Assembly: GCA_012727425.1 (NCBI GenBank)
Contig: JAAYHQ010000039.1
Span: forward strand, 26,163-90,162
DNA: 64,000 nucleotides
Source: Bacillota bacterium
Lineage (GTDB): Bacteria; Bacillota; UBA4882; UBA10575
Reading direction: 5' to 3'
The stretch's first letter is position 1. The number at the start of each line of letters is the position of its first letter. Under the pieces are notes generated by a model that saw nothing but the letters and a program-made list of their open reading frames with translations, had not been told where the DNA came from and ran no database searches. The position numbers were made by a program, and so were the translations under genes. Below, in pieces: positions 51,755 through 60,471 of the stretch.

Positions 51755-54037
51755 ATGCGGGCGCGGACGGAGGTTAAATTTCGAAATTATCTATTGGATG
51801 ATTTTCAGAAGACAGCCATCGATTATTTAATGGACGGTTATTCGGTGTTAGTTTCGGCGCCGACCGGGGTGGGAAAGACCTTAATCGCTGATTACCTGAT
51901 TGCGCAGGCGATCAAGGAAGGAAAAAGGGTGATTTATACCGCCCCGATCAAAGCCCTTTCCAACCAGAAATTTAAAGAATTTAAAGAGTGGCACGGGGAA
52001 GAGAAAGTGGGGATTATCACCGGGGATGTGGTCATCAACTACGAGGCGGACGTCCTGATTATGCCCACCGAGATCTTCCGGAATATGTTGCAGCAGGAGA
52101 AAGAGGAACTAAATGGGCTTTCCCACGTTATCTTCGATGAGATCCACTACCTTTCCGATGAGAGCCGCGGTACCGTTTGGGAAGAGTCGATCATCTTTAT
52201 GCCGCCGGGGATCCGGCTGTTGGGCCTGTCGGCAACGATTCCCAACGCCCAAGAACTGGCCGATTGGATCCGGGAGATTAAAGGCCATGAAGTCAAAGTC
52301 GTCCAGAAAACCGACCGGATTGTCCCGCTGGAACACCGGGTTTTTCATCCTCTGACCGGGATTACTACTTTAGACCGGCTCTACCGCTTCTGGGCCAAAC
52401 AAAAGCAAGGGGAGGCGAAGGCCGTTCACCCGGTCAACCGGCGCGAACGGGCCCTATCCCATCTTGACCTGGTGCGCGCCGTCCGGAACCGGGATGGTTT
52501 GCCATGCCTTTATTTTGTCTTCAGCCGTATGCAATGTGAGCTCAAAGCGGTGGAATTAAGCGAGAAGATGAGTTTTCTCTCCCCTGGCGAGCAAGACCGG
52601 GTGGATCAGGTGATTGACGGGATTATTGCCAAATATGGGCTGGAAGACTGGCCGACGCTTCAGCGGCTGAAACCCCTTTTCCGGCAGGGGATTGCCTTCC
52701 ACCACGCCGGGCTTTTACCCGCCCTTAAAGAGTTGGTGGAGACATTGTTCGCCATGAATTTGGTGAAGGTAATGTACGCTACGGAGACTTTTGCGGTCGG
52801 TATCAATTATCCGGTGCGGAGTGTCTGTTTCGATGCCCCGACGAAATGGGACGGGCTCTCCTTCCGGCCCTTAACTACCCTGGAGTATTTTCAAATGGCC
52901 GGCCGGGCGGGCCGGCGGGGGATTGATGAACGGGGTTTCGTTTATATCCTGGCCGATCCGGACCGTTACCGGAAGGAGGAGTTCCCGGGGACCGATCCGG
53001 CGGAGATCGAGGAGTTGACCAGCCGTTTCAACCTCAGTTATAACTCGGTGTTAAACCTCTTTAAAAATCACCAACGGCCGCAGATTTCAGCGATTTTGAA
53101 CCAGAACTTTGCCACCTTCCAAGCCCGCAACGACAAGATCCGGTTGGAAAACCGCCTGTCCATTGTCCGGCGGGAAGCAAAGAATTTGCGGGAGAAGATC
53201 TGTCCCGAGTGGGGAAGCCTGGCTTGTCCGCAGGCCAGGGCTTTGGCCAAAAAACGCCTGCGGAAGCGGGAACGGCGCTTCCGGTTTATCAAGGGCAGGG
53301 CGGGAAAAGCGGCGGCCGCCAAGGAAATTGCCGAGTTAAAGGCAGCCCTGGCCGCGACGGCCGCCCGCGACTGTCCGGCGGAGGAACAGAACGCTTGTGT
53401 CCGGCGGATTGAATTTTACGAAAACCTTTACCATGAGCAACTGGGGTTGGAAGAAAGGGTCTCTTCCCTAAAGGTAGCCGGTCGATTTGAGGAGGATCTG
53501 GCTGCTAAAGCGGGTATTTTAGAAGAGATGGCTTATCTGAGGGACGGGAACCTATTGCCGCGGGGTGAGTTTGCATCCCAAATCTACGCCCAAGAGTTGT
53601 TATTGACCGAGTTCTATTTTGCCGGCTTCTTTCACGAGTGGGATGAGGATCAAATTAACGCGGTGATGGTGGCCGTGGATTATGAGCCGAGGAAGAATGA
53701 GCGGCTGCCCACGCCCGGTATGTTGCCCTTTGAGCAGAAACCGGTGAAGAGAATCATCAGGGAATTGATTTACCGCTACGGTGTGGATGAACGGGAAATC
53801 CGGTTCTTCCCCAGTTTGTCACCGTTGGCTTACCGGTGGAGTCAAGGGTGGGATTTTTTTGCGTTACTGGATTACACCGAACTGCAAGAAGGGGATATTG
53901 TCACGGCTTTCCGGCGGGCCATCGACCTCCTGCGGCAGGTCCGTGCCGCTTGCCTGGAGGAAGATCCGGGCCTGGCGGCGAAGCTGAAGAACTGTATGAA
54001 TAAGATGGATCGGGATCTGGTGGCGATTAATTTATAA
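51755..54037 (+). CDS. Ski2/Mtr4-like DExH helicase
   Basis: 760 residues. Helicase core: VSAPTGVGKTLIADY (Walker A), TAPIKALSNQKF, VIFDEIHYLSDE (DEVH-type box), LGLSATIPNA, AFHHAGLLP, FAVGINYP and QMAGRAGRRGID. A winged-helix region and a C-terminal DSHCT-type helical domain (AVDYEPRKNERLP, LLDYTELQEGDIVTAFRRAIDLLRQ) follow. The order is that of eukaryotic Ski2/Mtr4 RNA helicases and bacterial HelY, scarce in Firmicutes. A role in RNA turnover is plausible. ATG 51755 follows GAGGAG. Confidence 0.92.
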   Translation: MRARTEVKFRNYLLDDFQKTAIDYLMDGYSVLVSAPTGVGKTLIADYLIAQAIKEGKRVIYTAPIKALSNQKFKEFKEWHGEEKVGIITGDVVINYEADVLIMPTEIFRNMLQQEKEELNGLSHVIFDEIHYLSDESRGTVWEESIIFMPPGIRLLGLSATIPNAQELADWIREIKGHEVKVVQKTDRIVPLEHRVFHPLTGITTLDRLYRFWAKQKQGEAKAVHPVNRRERALSHLDLVRAVRNRDGLPCLYFVFSRMQCELKAVELSEKMSFLSPGEQDRVDQVIDGIIAKYGLEDWPTLQRLKPLFRQGIAFHHAGLLPALKELVETLFAMNLVKVMYATETFAVGINYPVRSVCFDAPTKWDGLSFRPLTTLEYFQMAGRAGRRGIDERGFVYILADPDRYRKEEFPGTDPAEIEELTSRFNLSYNSVLNLFKNHQRPQISAILNQNFATFQARNDKIRLENRLSIVRREAKNLREKICPEWGSLACPQARALAKKRLRKRERRFRFIKGRAGKAAAAKEIAELKAALAATAARDCPAEEQNACVRRIEFYENLYHEQLGLEERVSSLKVAGRFEEDLAAKAGILEEMAYLRDGNLLPRGEFASQIYAQELLLTEFYFAGFFHEWDEDQINAVMVAVDYEPRKNERLPTPGMLPFEQKPVKRIIRELIYRYGVDEREIRFFPSLSPLAYRWSQGWDFFALLDYTELQEGDIVTAFRRAIDLLRQVRAACLEEDPGLAAKLKNCMNKMDRDLVAINL

Positions 54038-54055
54038 ACTGGTCGCTCTGCCGGA

Positions 54056-54106
54056 GCCGGATGGTGTTTCCTTAGGAATTCAAGACGCTGGAGAAGACCA
54101 TCCGGC
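54056..54106 (+). repeat. Long-loop hairpin sharing a 15-base string with 62595-62609
   Basis: GCCGGATGGT (54056-54065) pairs with ACCATCCGGC (54097-54106) across a 31-base loop. The string GCCGGATGGTGTTTC recurs exactly at 62595-62609. No T run follows the stem here. Confidence 0.6.
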
Positions 54107-54179
54107 CCCCGGCTGGACCAATGCAGGCAAAGGCAATCATGCCCACGAAGTGACAGTGAAAAGATGGGAAGGCGTTACG

Positions 54180-55322
54180 ATGAAGAGAAGAAGTTTTAAT
54201 GGATTAATCTTTATTTTCCTTTTATCCCTTTTTATCCTTGTTTTTCGGGGTGAACCGGCGGTTGCGGCCTGGCAGAAACTGCGGGGCGATGAAATTATTA
54301 TCCGGGCAGGAGAGGAGATTGATGGCGATTTGTGGGTCTCCGGCGGTGTGGTCGAAATCGACGGACGAATCAAAGGGGACTTGTTGATCGTTGCCGAAGA
54401 ATTGATCCTGCGGGGGGTTGTGGACGGCGATCTCCTGGGGCTCATCGGCCGGACGAAGGTTACCGGGGAGATCACCGGTGACTTCCGCGGTCTGGTGTTG
54501 GATGCACAGATTGACGGAGTGGTGGCGGGCAGTCTTTCCACGGCCGGTTCCAAACTGGTGCTCGGCGCCCGGAGCCGGGTCGGATCTTTACTGGCTTGGC
54601 ACACGACGGTCCAACTTTTAGGGGAAATCGATGAGGCCGCCATGGTGAAAGCCGCTTTTCTCCTTTTCAACGGGAAACTGGACGGCGACTTCCAAGTCAA
54701 CGCCGGACAGGTGATCATTGGTGAAAATGCCTTCATTAGCGGCGACCTTTCTTACCAGGAAGGAATGACTCCGGTCTTTAAACCCGGCGCCAAGGTAGGA
54801 GGGGAGATCCGGACGGTGGCGGACGCTGTTTCGCCCATATACACGGGGCTACAGGGAATTTGGTTTGTCGGGAGTCTCTTCTGCGGTATGGTTTGGCTTC
54901 TCCTCTTTGCCCGGCACTGGAACCGGATTTTGGAAGCCGGGATTCCCTGGCGGCGGCTGATCGGTTTCGGGGTGGGGAGTTTAATCTTTCTGCCTTTCCT
55001 TTCGATTCTGACCGGGTTGACTATCGTCGGTCTCCCGCTTGGGATCGGCTTTTTCCTTCTGTTTCTGGTCTTACTCCTTTTCGGGGAGTTGCCGGCTTAT
55101 CTTCTAGTTGGTCGTTGGTTTTGTGGACTTTTTCGGAAAAAGAAACGGACCCATCCGGTTTTCTCCTTCTTAGCCGGCGGTTTTGTCTTGACCTTTCTTA
55201 AACTCCTTCCGGTCGTCGGGGTCTTTTTTGCCATCGCCGGCCGGATCATTGGGAATGGTTTATTCCTGACTTACCTCTTTTGGAACGAAAAAAACGGACC
55301 GGCGGTCTCCCTTGAGGCCTAA
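54180..55322 (+). CDS. Exported bactofilin-like/polymer-forming membrane protein
   Basis: 380 residues. Signal peptide (1-30), then a beta-helical domain with repeating short strands around Gly-Asp (GDEIIIRAG, GDLWVSGG, GDLLIVAE, GDLLGLIG, GDFRGLV), the pattern of bactofilin/polymer-forming cytoskeletal folds. Four TM helices follow (about 215-380). Similar proteins in other bacteria are called 'polymer-forming cytoskeletal'. Here the domain should face outside. ATG 54180 follows GGGAAGG. Confidence 0.8.
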   Translation: MKRRSFNGLIFIFLLSLFILVFRGEPAVAAWQKLRGDEIIIRAGEEIDGDLWVSGGVVEIDGRIKGDLLIVAEELILRGVVDGDLLGLIGRTKVTGEITGDFRGLVLDAQIDGVVAGSLSTAGSKLVLGARSRVGSLLAWHTTVQLLGEIDEAAMVKAAFLLFNGKLDGDFQVNAGQVIIGENAFISGDLSYQEGMTPVFKPGAKVGGEIRTVADAVSPIYTGLQGIWFVGSLFCGMVWLLLFARHWNRILEAGIPWRRLIGFGVGSLIFLPFLSILTGLTIVGLPLGIGFFLLFLVLLLFGELPAYLLVGRWFCGLFRKKKRTHPVFSFLAGGFVLTFLKLLPVVGVFFAIAGRIIGNGLFLTYLFWNEKNGPAVSLEA

Positions 55323-55441
55323 GAAATTTCCACCGGTAAGATGATCTCTTCATAAGCTTCCGTTCGTCCGTGAATACTAAAGGTATATGAGGTAGATGGC
55401 GACTTGAATTTTCCGGACGAGAGAAGGAGGCAAGTTTCGGC

Positions 55442-56350
55442 ATGAGATTATTTACCGGGAAGACCTGGTGTTTACTGTTGTTTTTCGTTCTCTGCTGGCA
55501 ACCAGTGCTTTTCGGGGCGGCGCCGGGTGGTTGTGCTTGCCCCCCGGAAACCGAAATCACCTTAGGCGCCGCCGGGGAAGACATTGCAGAGCTGCAGCGT
55601 TTTTTGAAGAACGAAAGGCTTTACGACCGGTTAATTACGGGTGTCTTTGATGCGGAGACCATGGAGGCGGTCAAAGCGTTCCAGCGGAAAAATCACCTGA
55701 CGGTTACCGGTATGGTTGATCTTCCCACTTGGCAAGCGCTGGGGCAGAGTACGGCAACGGCGGTGACCACGATGCCCCCGCCGGGAGATCTGCGGATCAT
55801 TGTGGATACTACTTATTTATCCCTTCTGGTCCTGGTTGACCAGGAGATCTTCGCCAGTTTCCCTGTGGCCATCGGCAAACGGGAGACCCCAACACCGGTG
55901 GGGAATTGGAAGGTGATCAACAAAGGACAATGGAGCGGTGGGTTTGGCACCCGTTGGATTGGACTGAATATTCCCTTCGGGACTTACGGGATTCACGGGA
56001 CGAATAAGCCATGGTCCATCGGGCGGTTGGAAAGTCATGGCTGCATCCGGATGTACAACCGTGATGTGGAACAGCTTTACCGCTGGGTTAAGATTGGGAC
56101 TCCGGTTCACATTATCGGCGATCCCTTTATGGGCCGTCGTCGCCTGGTCAAAGGGGAAAAGGGCGGGGACGTTATGTACTTACAAAAACGCCTCAAACAG
56201 TTGGGCCTCTACGATCAAGGGATCGACGGGATCTTCGGCTATGCTACCGAGCAGGCTGTTAAGAAATTTCAACAACAAAACCGGTTACCGGTCACCGGGC
56301 AGATCGGATGGCGCGAGTATGTGGCCATGGGCTTACTGAGTGGGGAATAA
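55442..56350 (+). CDS. L,D-transpeptidase with two peptidoglycan-binding domains
   Basis: 302 residues. Signal peptide (1-26), N-terminal PG-binding domain (EDIAELQRFLKNERLYD), central YkuD domain with the catalytic HGTNKPWSIG and SHGCIRMYN (Cys and His present), and a second PG-binding domain (VMYLQKRLKQLGLYDQGIDG). It forms 3-3 crosslinks or attaches proteins to peptidoglycan. AGAAGGAGG precedes ATG 55442. Terminator follows. Confidence 0.96.
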   Translation: MRLFTGKTWCLLLFFVLCWQPVLFGAAPGGCACPPETEITLGAAGEDIAELQRFLKNERLYDRLITGVFDAETMEAVKAFQRKNHLTVTGMVDLPTWQALGQSTATAVTTMPPPGDLRIIVDTTYLSLLVLVDQEIFASFPVAIGKRETPTPVGNWKVINKGQWSGGFGTRWIGLNIPFGTYGIHGTNKPWSIGRLESHGCIRMYNRDVEQLYRWVKIGTPVHIIGDPFMGRRRLVKGEKGGDVMYLQKRLKQLGLYDQGIDGIFGYATEQAVKKFQQQNRLPVTGQIGWREYVAMGLLSGE

Positions 56351-56359
56351 GCCCGTTGC

Positions 56360-56386
56360 TCCTTCCCGTAAGGGAAGGATTTTTTC
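56360..56386 (+). terminator. Terminator after the L,D-transpeptidase
   Basis: TCCTTCCC-gtaa-GGGAAGGA followed by TTTTTT. Confidence 0.9.
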
Positions 56387-56456
56387 ATGAAAAAAAAGGG
56401 ATTTACCAATCTTGACCGAATAAACAAATAAATATCATTCTGCACGAACCAAAGAA

Positions 56457-56502
56457 GGAAATGATCATTTCCAATTGCCTAATTTTTGCGAATTAGGCAA
56501 TT
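56457..56502 (+). repeat. Two abutting palindromes before cheX copy 2
   Basis: GGAAATGATCATTTCC (56457-56472) is a perfect 16-base palindrome. It is followed without a gap by AATTGCCTAATT (56473-56484), six bases, and AATTAGGCAATT (56491-56502). No T run follows either. Both lie 28-73 bases before the cheX start: candidate operators or a structured leader. Confidence 0.7.
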
Positions 56503-56529
56503 TCTCTAACCATCGAAGGGGGTTTTTTT

Positions 56530-57000
56530 TTGAAAGCGGAATTTATCAATCCTTTTGTCGGAGCGGCTTATGACGTAATCAAAAAAGTGGCAAATATCGA
56601 AGCGAGCAAGGGGGAGCTGGCGATTGTCACTTCACCGATCCGGGGGGACGAAGTTAATGTGGTTATTGGGGTCACCGGGGATCTAACCGGGCAGATCATC
56701 ATTTGCCTCTCTGAAGCCACCGCCCTGGTCTTTGCTTCGAAGATGCTGATGAATTTAGTGACCGACTCCTTAAACGAGTTGGCTAAAAGCGCCATCGGTG
56801 AGATGGGGAATATGATTCTGGGTAACGCCGTGACCGCCCTAAGTGAACGGGGATATTTCTGTAATCTGACTCCTCCGGCTTTGTTGATCGGGAAGGATAT
56901 CGTCGTTTCGACCCAGATCTTAAAATTTCTGGTGATTCCCTTGGAGACGAAGGAAGGCCGGATCACAATTAATGTGGCGTTACAGGAAAATTTCGGGTAA
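56530..57000 (+). CDS. CheX-like phosphatase-fold protein (copy 2)
   Basis: 156 residues. CheX pattern: GDLTGQIIICLSEATAL, KSAIGEMGNMILGNAVT (ExxN helix) and PPALLIGKDI. It sits 12 bases upstream of an HD-GYP gene, so its probable partner is that protein or a receiver upstream of it. TTG 56530 follows GAAGGGGG and eight T. About as distant from copy 1 as family members usually are. Confidence 0.87.
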   Translation: MKAEFINPFVGAAYDVIKKVANIEASKGELAIVTSPIRGDEVNVVIGVTGDLTGQIIICLSEATALVFASKMLMNLVTDSLNELAKSAIGEMGNMILGNAVTALSERGYFCNLTPPALLIGKDIVVSTQILKFLVIPLETKEGRITINVALQENFG

Positions 57001-57012
57001 GGAGGGACTGCT

Positions 57013-58149
57013 GTGTTCAGGATAAAAGTTGACCAATTAACCCCAGGGATGGTGCTGGCGCAGGATGTTTTAATACCGAGAACCGGGGTGACTTTACTGC
57101 CAAGTTCAACGACGCTGACCATGGAGATGATCCGGCGGATTGGTCACTTTAACATTGATGAAGTTTATATCGCTCCGATGGAAAAGAGTGATAAGGAAAA
57201 GAACGAGGAGATTTTAGCGCCGGTGATGGCGGAGACGCATGAAAAATCGGTGGCGGTGGTTGAACAATTAATCACCAATTATGATACGAATGATCAATCC
57301 GGCTATAGCCAAGCCGTCCTCGATGGTCTCGTTGGTGACCTGCTCGAACAGGTGAAAATGGATGCGGACTTGCTGCTCAACCTGACCCATATGAAAAGTT
57401 ACGACAACTATCTTTTTTCGCATGCAGTCAATGTCAGCATTATCAGTATTTTAATCGGTGAACAACTCGGTTACTCCAAAGAGGAATTGAACTTGTTGGG
57501 TGTCGCCGCGCTCCTTCATGACATTGGTATGCTCAAGATCTCGGTTGAGACTTGGAAGAAAAACGGAACTTTAACCCCGACCGAACACCAAGAGGTTAGG
57601 AAGCATCCGGAGTACGGAGCACAGTTTTTAGCGGCCAATATGCCCGAAGATATCCGGGCGGTCGCAGCGGAACATCATGAACGGTATGATGGTTCCGGTT
57701 ACCCAAAGGGACTAAAGGGGAGCGAGATCAACTACAAAGCCCGGATCGTGGCCTTGGCCGATGTCTATGATGCCTGTATTTCCGAACGTCTTTACCGGGA
57801 ACGGCTCACCCCCCAGGAAGCCATCAGGTTAATTGTGGCGGACCAGAAGGGTTTTGATCCCCAATTGTTAAAGATCTTCCTCTTAACCATGGCCGTTTAC
57901 CCCATCGGCTCCTTTGTCCAGTTGAATACGGGTGAAGTCGGCCGCGTGATCCGGGTCTCTAAAAATCAACCTTTCCGTCCGGTCCTCTCCCTATACTATG
58001 ACCGGAAAGGGGAACTTCTCCGTCAACCGGTCCGTTTGGATCTCAGTGCGGAAGTGAATCATTTGTTATACATCAAAGAAACCTTGTCCGCCAATGAACA
58101 TAAAAAAGTTTCGCAGGAGGTAGCCAAAGCTTTCCCCAATCATCTATAA
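57013..58149 (+). CDS. HD-GYP-domain protein, probable c-di-GMP phosphodiesterase
   Basis: 378 residues. An N-terminal region of about 120 without a known domain, then the HD-GYP domain with FSHAVNVSIISILIGEQ, LLHDIGMLKI, EVRKHPEYGAQFL, AAEHHERYDGSGYPKGLKG and ADVYDACISER. HD and GYP residues are intact. It lacks a receiver domain. It hydrolyses c-di-GMP and counters the GGDEF proteins at 4 kb and 16 kb. Starts GTG 57013, 12 bases after cheX copy 2. Confidence 0.95.
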   Translation: MFRIKVDQLTPGMVLAQDVLIPRTGVTLLPSSTTLTMEMIRRIGHFNIDEVYIAPMEKSDKEKNEEILAPVMAETHEKSVAVVEQLITNYDTNDQSGYSQAVLDGLVGDLLEQVKMDADLLLNLTHMKSYDNYLFSHAVNVSIISILIGEQLGYSKEELNLLGVAALLHDIGMLKISVETWKKNGTLTPTEHQEVRKHPEYGAQFLAANMPEDIRAVAAEHHERYDGSGYPKGLKGSEINYKARIVALADVYDACISERLYRERLTPQEAIRLIVADQKGFDPQLLKIFLLTMAVYPIGSFVQLNTGEVGRVIRVSKNQPFRPVLSLYYDRKGELLRQPVRLDLSAEVNHLLYIKETLSANEHKKVSQEVAKAFPNHL

Positions 58150-58175
58150 GGGTCTGCCTGACTGCTTTAAGCGGC

Positions 58176-58208
58176 AACCGCCGCCTCTCCGGAGGATGGC
58201 GGTTTTTA
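58176..58208 (+). terminator. Terminator after the HD-GYP gene
   Basis: AACCGCCgCCTC-tccg-GAGGatGGCGGTTTTTA. Confidence 0.88.
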
Positions 58209-58251
58209 TTTGGCAGCCTGATTTGATCCAGGATCTACCGGCGTTTTTAGC

Positions 58252-58280
58252 TCGAAAGTTATCTTTTTCTATGCTATAAT
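58252..58280 (+). promoter_or_regulatory. Promoter of the split-FtsH pair
   Basis: TCGAAA (58252-58257), 17 bases, TATAAT (58275-58280). Two direct TTCATGA repeats (58321-58327, 58333-58339), each containing a TCATGA palindrome, follow in the leader. Confidence 0.55.
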
Positions 58281-58367
58281 TTTTTATGTCAATTAACTTG
58301 ATCCCGGCATTAACATGGGCTTCATGAGACTTTTCATGACACTTACATTCTTAGGAAGGAGATTGCT

Positions 58368-58946
58368 ATGTCCCGGAAATACTGGAGCCTGAGATCGATC
58401 ATCTTTGTGATGGGTGTCTTTTCCCTCACCGCCGGGCTCCTGTTTGGTGGAGGGTTTTTGTACGAAAAGATTTTTCAGCGTAATCCGCTTGAGAAGTGGA
58501 TACGGAGTAACCCGGCGGTTAACGCTTTTCAATTACAGGAGCAGGGGGAAGGAGTGAGCTTGGAACTAAAGCTCAATCCGGAGCGGGTTGATAACTTACA
58601 AACTCTACTCGAGCCGTTCCTCCGGGAGGTGCTGGCGAGAAAGGGCAAGGCGGTCACCAAAGTTTCCATTGCCAATGAACCTTCCCCGGCATTAGCGGAG
58701 ATCTATTATAAACTAAGTTTTGCTTTGGAAGAGGCCAAAGCCACCGGTGAATATAATACTCTTTATGAAGTATTGCAAACTTTGCAAGCCGAAGCGGGAG
58801 AAGCGGATTTCCGGGTATACCTCGGCGCCGATTTTCTTTATGTTCAGTTAAAGCAAGGGAAAGACGCTTATTTTACAGTCCTGCCCAGACATAATGGGGC
58901 CACCGGATTGGCCGCGGGCGGGGGTTTGAAAGGAGGAAAAGGCTGA
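58368..58946 (+). CDS. Single-TM extracytoplasmic protein paired with FtsH-like protease
   Basis: 192 residues. One N-terminal TM helix (about 10-32) and an external mixed alpha/beta domain of about 145 residues, ending in a Gly-rich tail. I recognise no family. Its stop overlaps the start of the FtsH-like gene (TGATG), so both are made together. The FtsH-like partner lacks the usual external domain, and this protein may supply one. Confidence 0.7.
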   Translation: MSRKYWSLRSIIFVMGVFSLTAGLLFGGGFLYEKIFQRNPLEKWIRSNPAVNAFQLQEQGEGVSLELKLNPERVDNLQTLLEPFLREVLARKGKAVTKVSIANEPSPALAEIYYKLSFALEEAKATGEYNTLYEVLQTLQAEAGEADFRVYLGADFLYVQLKQGKDAYFTVLPRHNGATGLAAGGGLKGGKG

Positions 58947-60430
58947 TGGGGAAGGAAATCTTGATTGGGATAACCGGCGGTGTGCTCTGTTTTTTACTGG
59001 CCCGCGGTTTTGATCCAGTGCCGTTCCTCCTTTTGGGCGGGTGTTTCTTTATTTTCCGCTTTTACCTTCAAGGCCGGGGATTGGAGAAAAATTACGAAAC
59101 AGTTGAGACGGTTGGTGAGAAGGGAGTTATTCCTCCGGTCACCTTTGCCGATATCGGCGGTCAAGAGATGGCCAAACGGGAGCTGATGGAGGCTCTTAAC
59201 TTCCTGAAAGACGAAGAAAAAGTGAGAAAGTTGGGGATTCGGCCGTTAAAAGGGATTCTGCTGAGCGGACCGCCGGGGACCGGAAAAACGCTGATGGCCA
59301 AAGCGGCTGCTTCCTACACTGATTCCGTCTTTATTGCCGCTTCGGGTTCGGAGTTTATCGAGATGTACGCCGGGGTTGGCGCCCAACGGGTGCGTCAGCT
59401 TTTTACCCGCGCCCGGAAACTGGCGAAAAAATCGGGAAAACAAAAGGCCATTATTTTTTTGGATGAGTTGGAGGTTCTAGGTGGTAAAAGAGGGAAACAC
59501 AGTTCCCATCTGGAATATGATCAAACCTTAAACCAATTGTTGGTGGAGATGGACGGGATTAAGCCGGTGGATGAGACCCGCATCTTAGTGATCGGCGCCA
59601 CCAACCGGGCGGATTTATTGGACGAAGCCCTGATGCGTCCGGGGCGGTTTGACCGTCGGGTGCAGGTAGATCTGCCGGAGAAGGATGGACGCTTAAAAAT
59701 CCTACAGATTCATACAAAGAACAAACCCCTGGCCGCCGAGGTTAACCTGGAGACCATTGCGGAGGATACCTTCGGTTTTTCCGGCGCTCACCTGGAAGCG
59801 CTGGTGAACGAGGCGGCGATTCTCGCTTTCCGGCAAGGAAAGCGGGAGATAGGCAAGGCGGAGCTGGAAGAGGCCATTGATAAAGTGATTCTCGGGGAGA
59901 AACTGGAACGGAAGCCGCGGCGGGATGAATTGCGCCGGGTTGCGGTCCACGAAATCGGTCACGCCATCATCAGTGAGACGGTCCGTCCCCACTCCGTTGG
60001 TAACGTCACAGTGGCCCCGCGGGGTAAGGCTTTAGGATTTATGCGCCCCAACGGAAAAAATGAACGTTTTCTTTACACCAAAAAGGATCTGGAGGACCAG
60101 ATCGCGGTCTTTCTGGGCGGGGCCGTTGCCGAGGAGTTGGTTTTCGAAAGCCGGAGCACCGGCGCCGGTAACGATCTGGAACAAGCGGTCAAGATCGCCA
60201 GGGAGATTATTAAAAACGGCCTTTCGTCCCTGGGGATTGTGGACGAAGAGTGTACTCCGAAGGACCGGATTAATGCGGCTTCTAACGAGATCATCAGTAC
60301 CCAGGAGGAGCGGGGGCGGAAGATCCTTACGGCAAAACGGCCGCTCCTGGAAGAAGGGGCGGAACGGCTCCTCACGACCGAGCGGATCTCCGGGGAAGAG
60401 TTCCGGAGTTTACTGAAGGAAACAGCGTGA
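58946..60430 (+). CDS. FtsH-like AAA+ zinc protease without external domain
   Basis: 494 residues, against about 600-650 for FtsH. Two adjacent TM segments (residues 4-20 and 25-42) have almost no loop, replacing the usual 70-residue periplasmic domain. The AAA domain has GPPGTGKTLMAKA, IIFLDELEVLG, ATNRADLLDEALMRPGRFDR. The zinc protease has HEIGH (usual HEAGH) and the third ligand Asp in STGAGNDLEQA. It should be an active membrane-bound protease. Paired with the one-TM gene before it; not the housekeeping ftsH, which should lie elsewhere. Confidence 0.9.
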   Translation: MGKEILIGITGGVLCFLLARGFDPVPFLLLGGCFFIFRFYLQGRGLEKNYETVETVGEKGVIPPVTFADIGGQEMAKRELMEALNFLKDEEKVRKLGIRPLKGILLSGPPGTGKTLMAKAAASYTDSVFIAASGSEFIEMYAGVGAQRVRQLFTRARKLAKKSGKQKAIIFLDELEVLGGKRGKHSSHLEYDQTLNQLLVEMDGIKPVDETRILVIGATNRADLLDEALMRPGRFDRRVQVDLPEKDGRLKILQIHTKNKPLAAEVNLETIAEDTFGFSGAHLEALVNEAAILAFRQGKREIGKAELEEAIDKVILGEKLERKPRRDELRRVAVHEIGHAIISETVRPHSVGNVTVAPRGKALGFMRPNGKNERFLYTKKDLEDQIAVFLGGAVAEELVFESRSTGAGNDLEQAVKIAREIIKNGLSSLGIVDEECTPKDRINAASNEIISTQEERGRKILTAKRPLLEEGAERLLTTERISGEEFRSLLKETA

Positions 60431-60471
60431 GTAAACCGGGTTATTTTTAGGTGGAAGAAAGTTGGGGCAAG

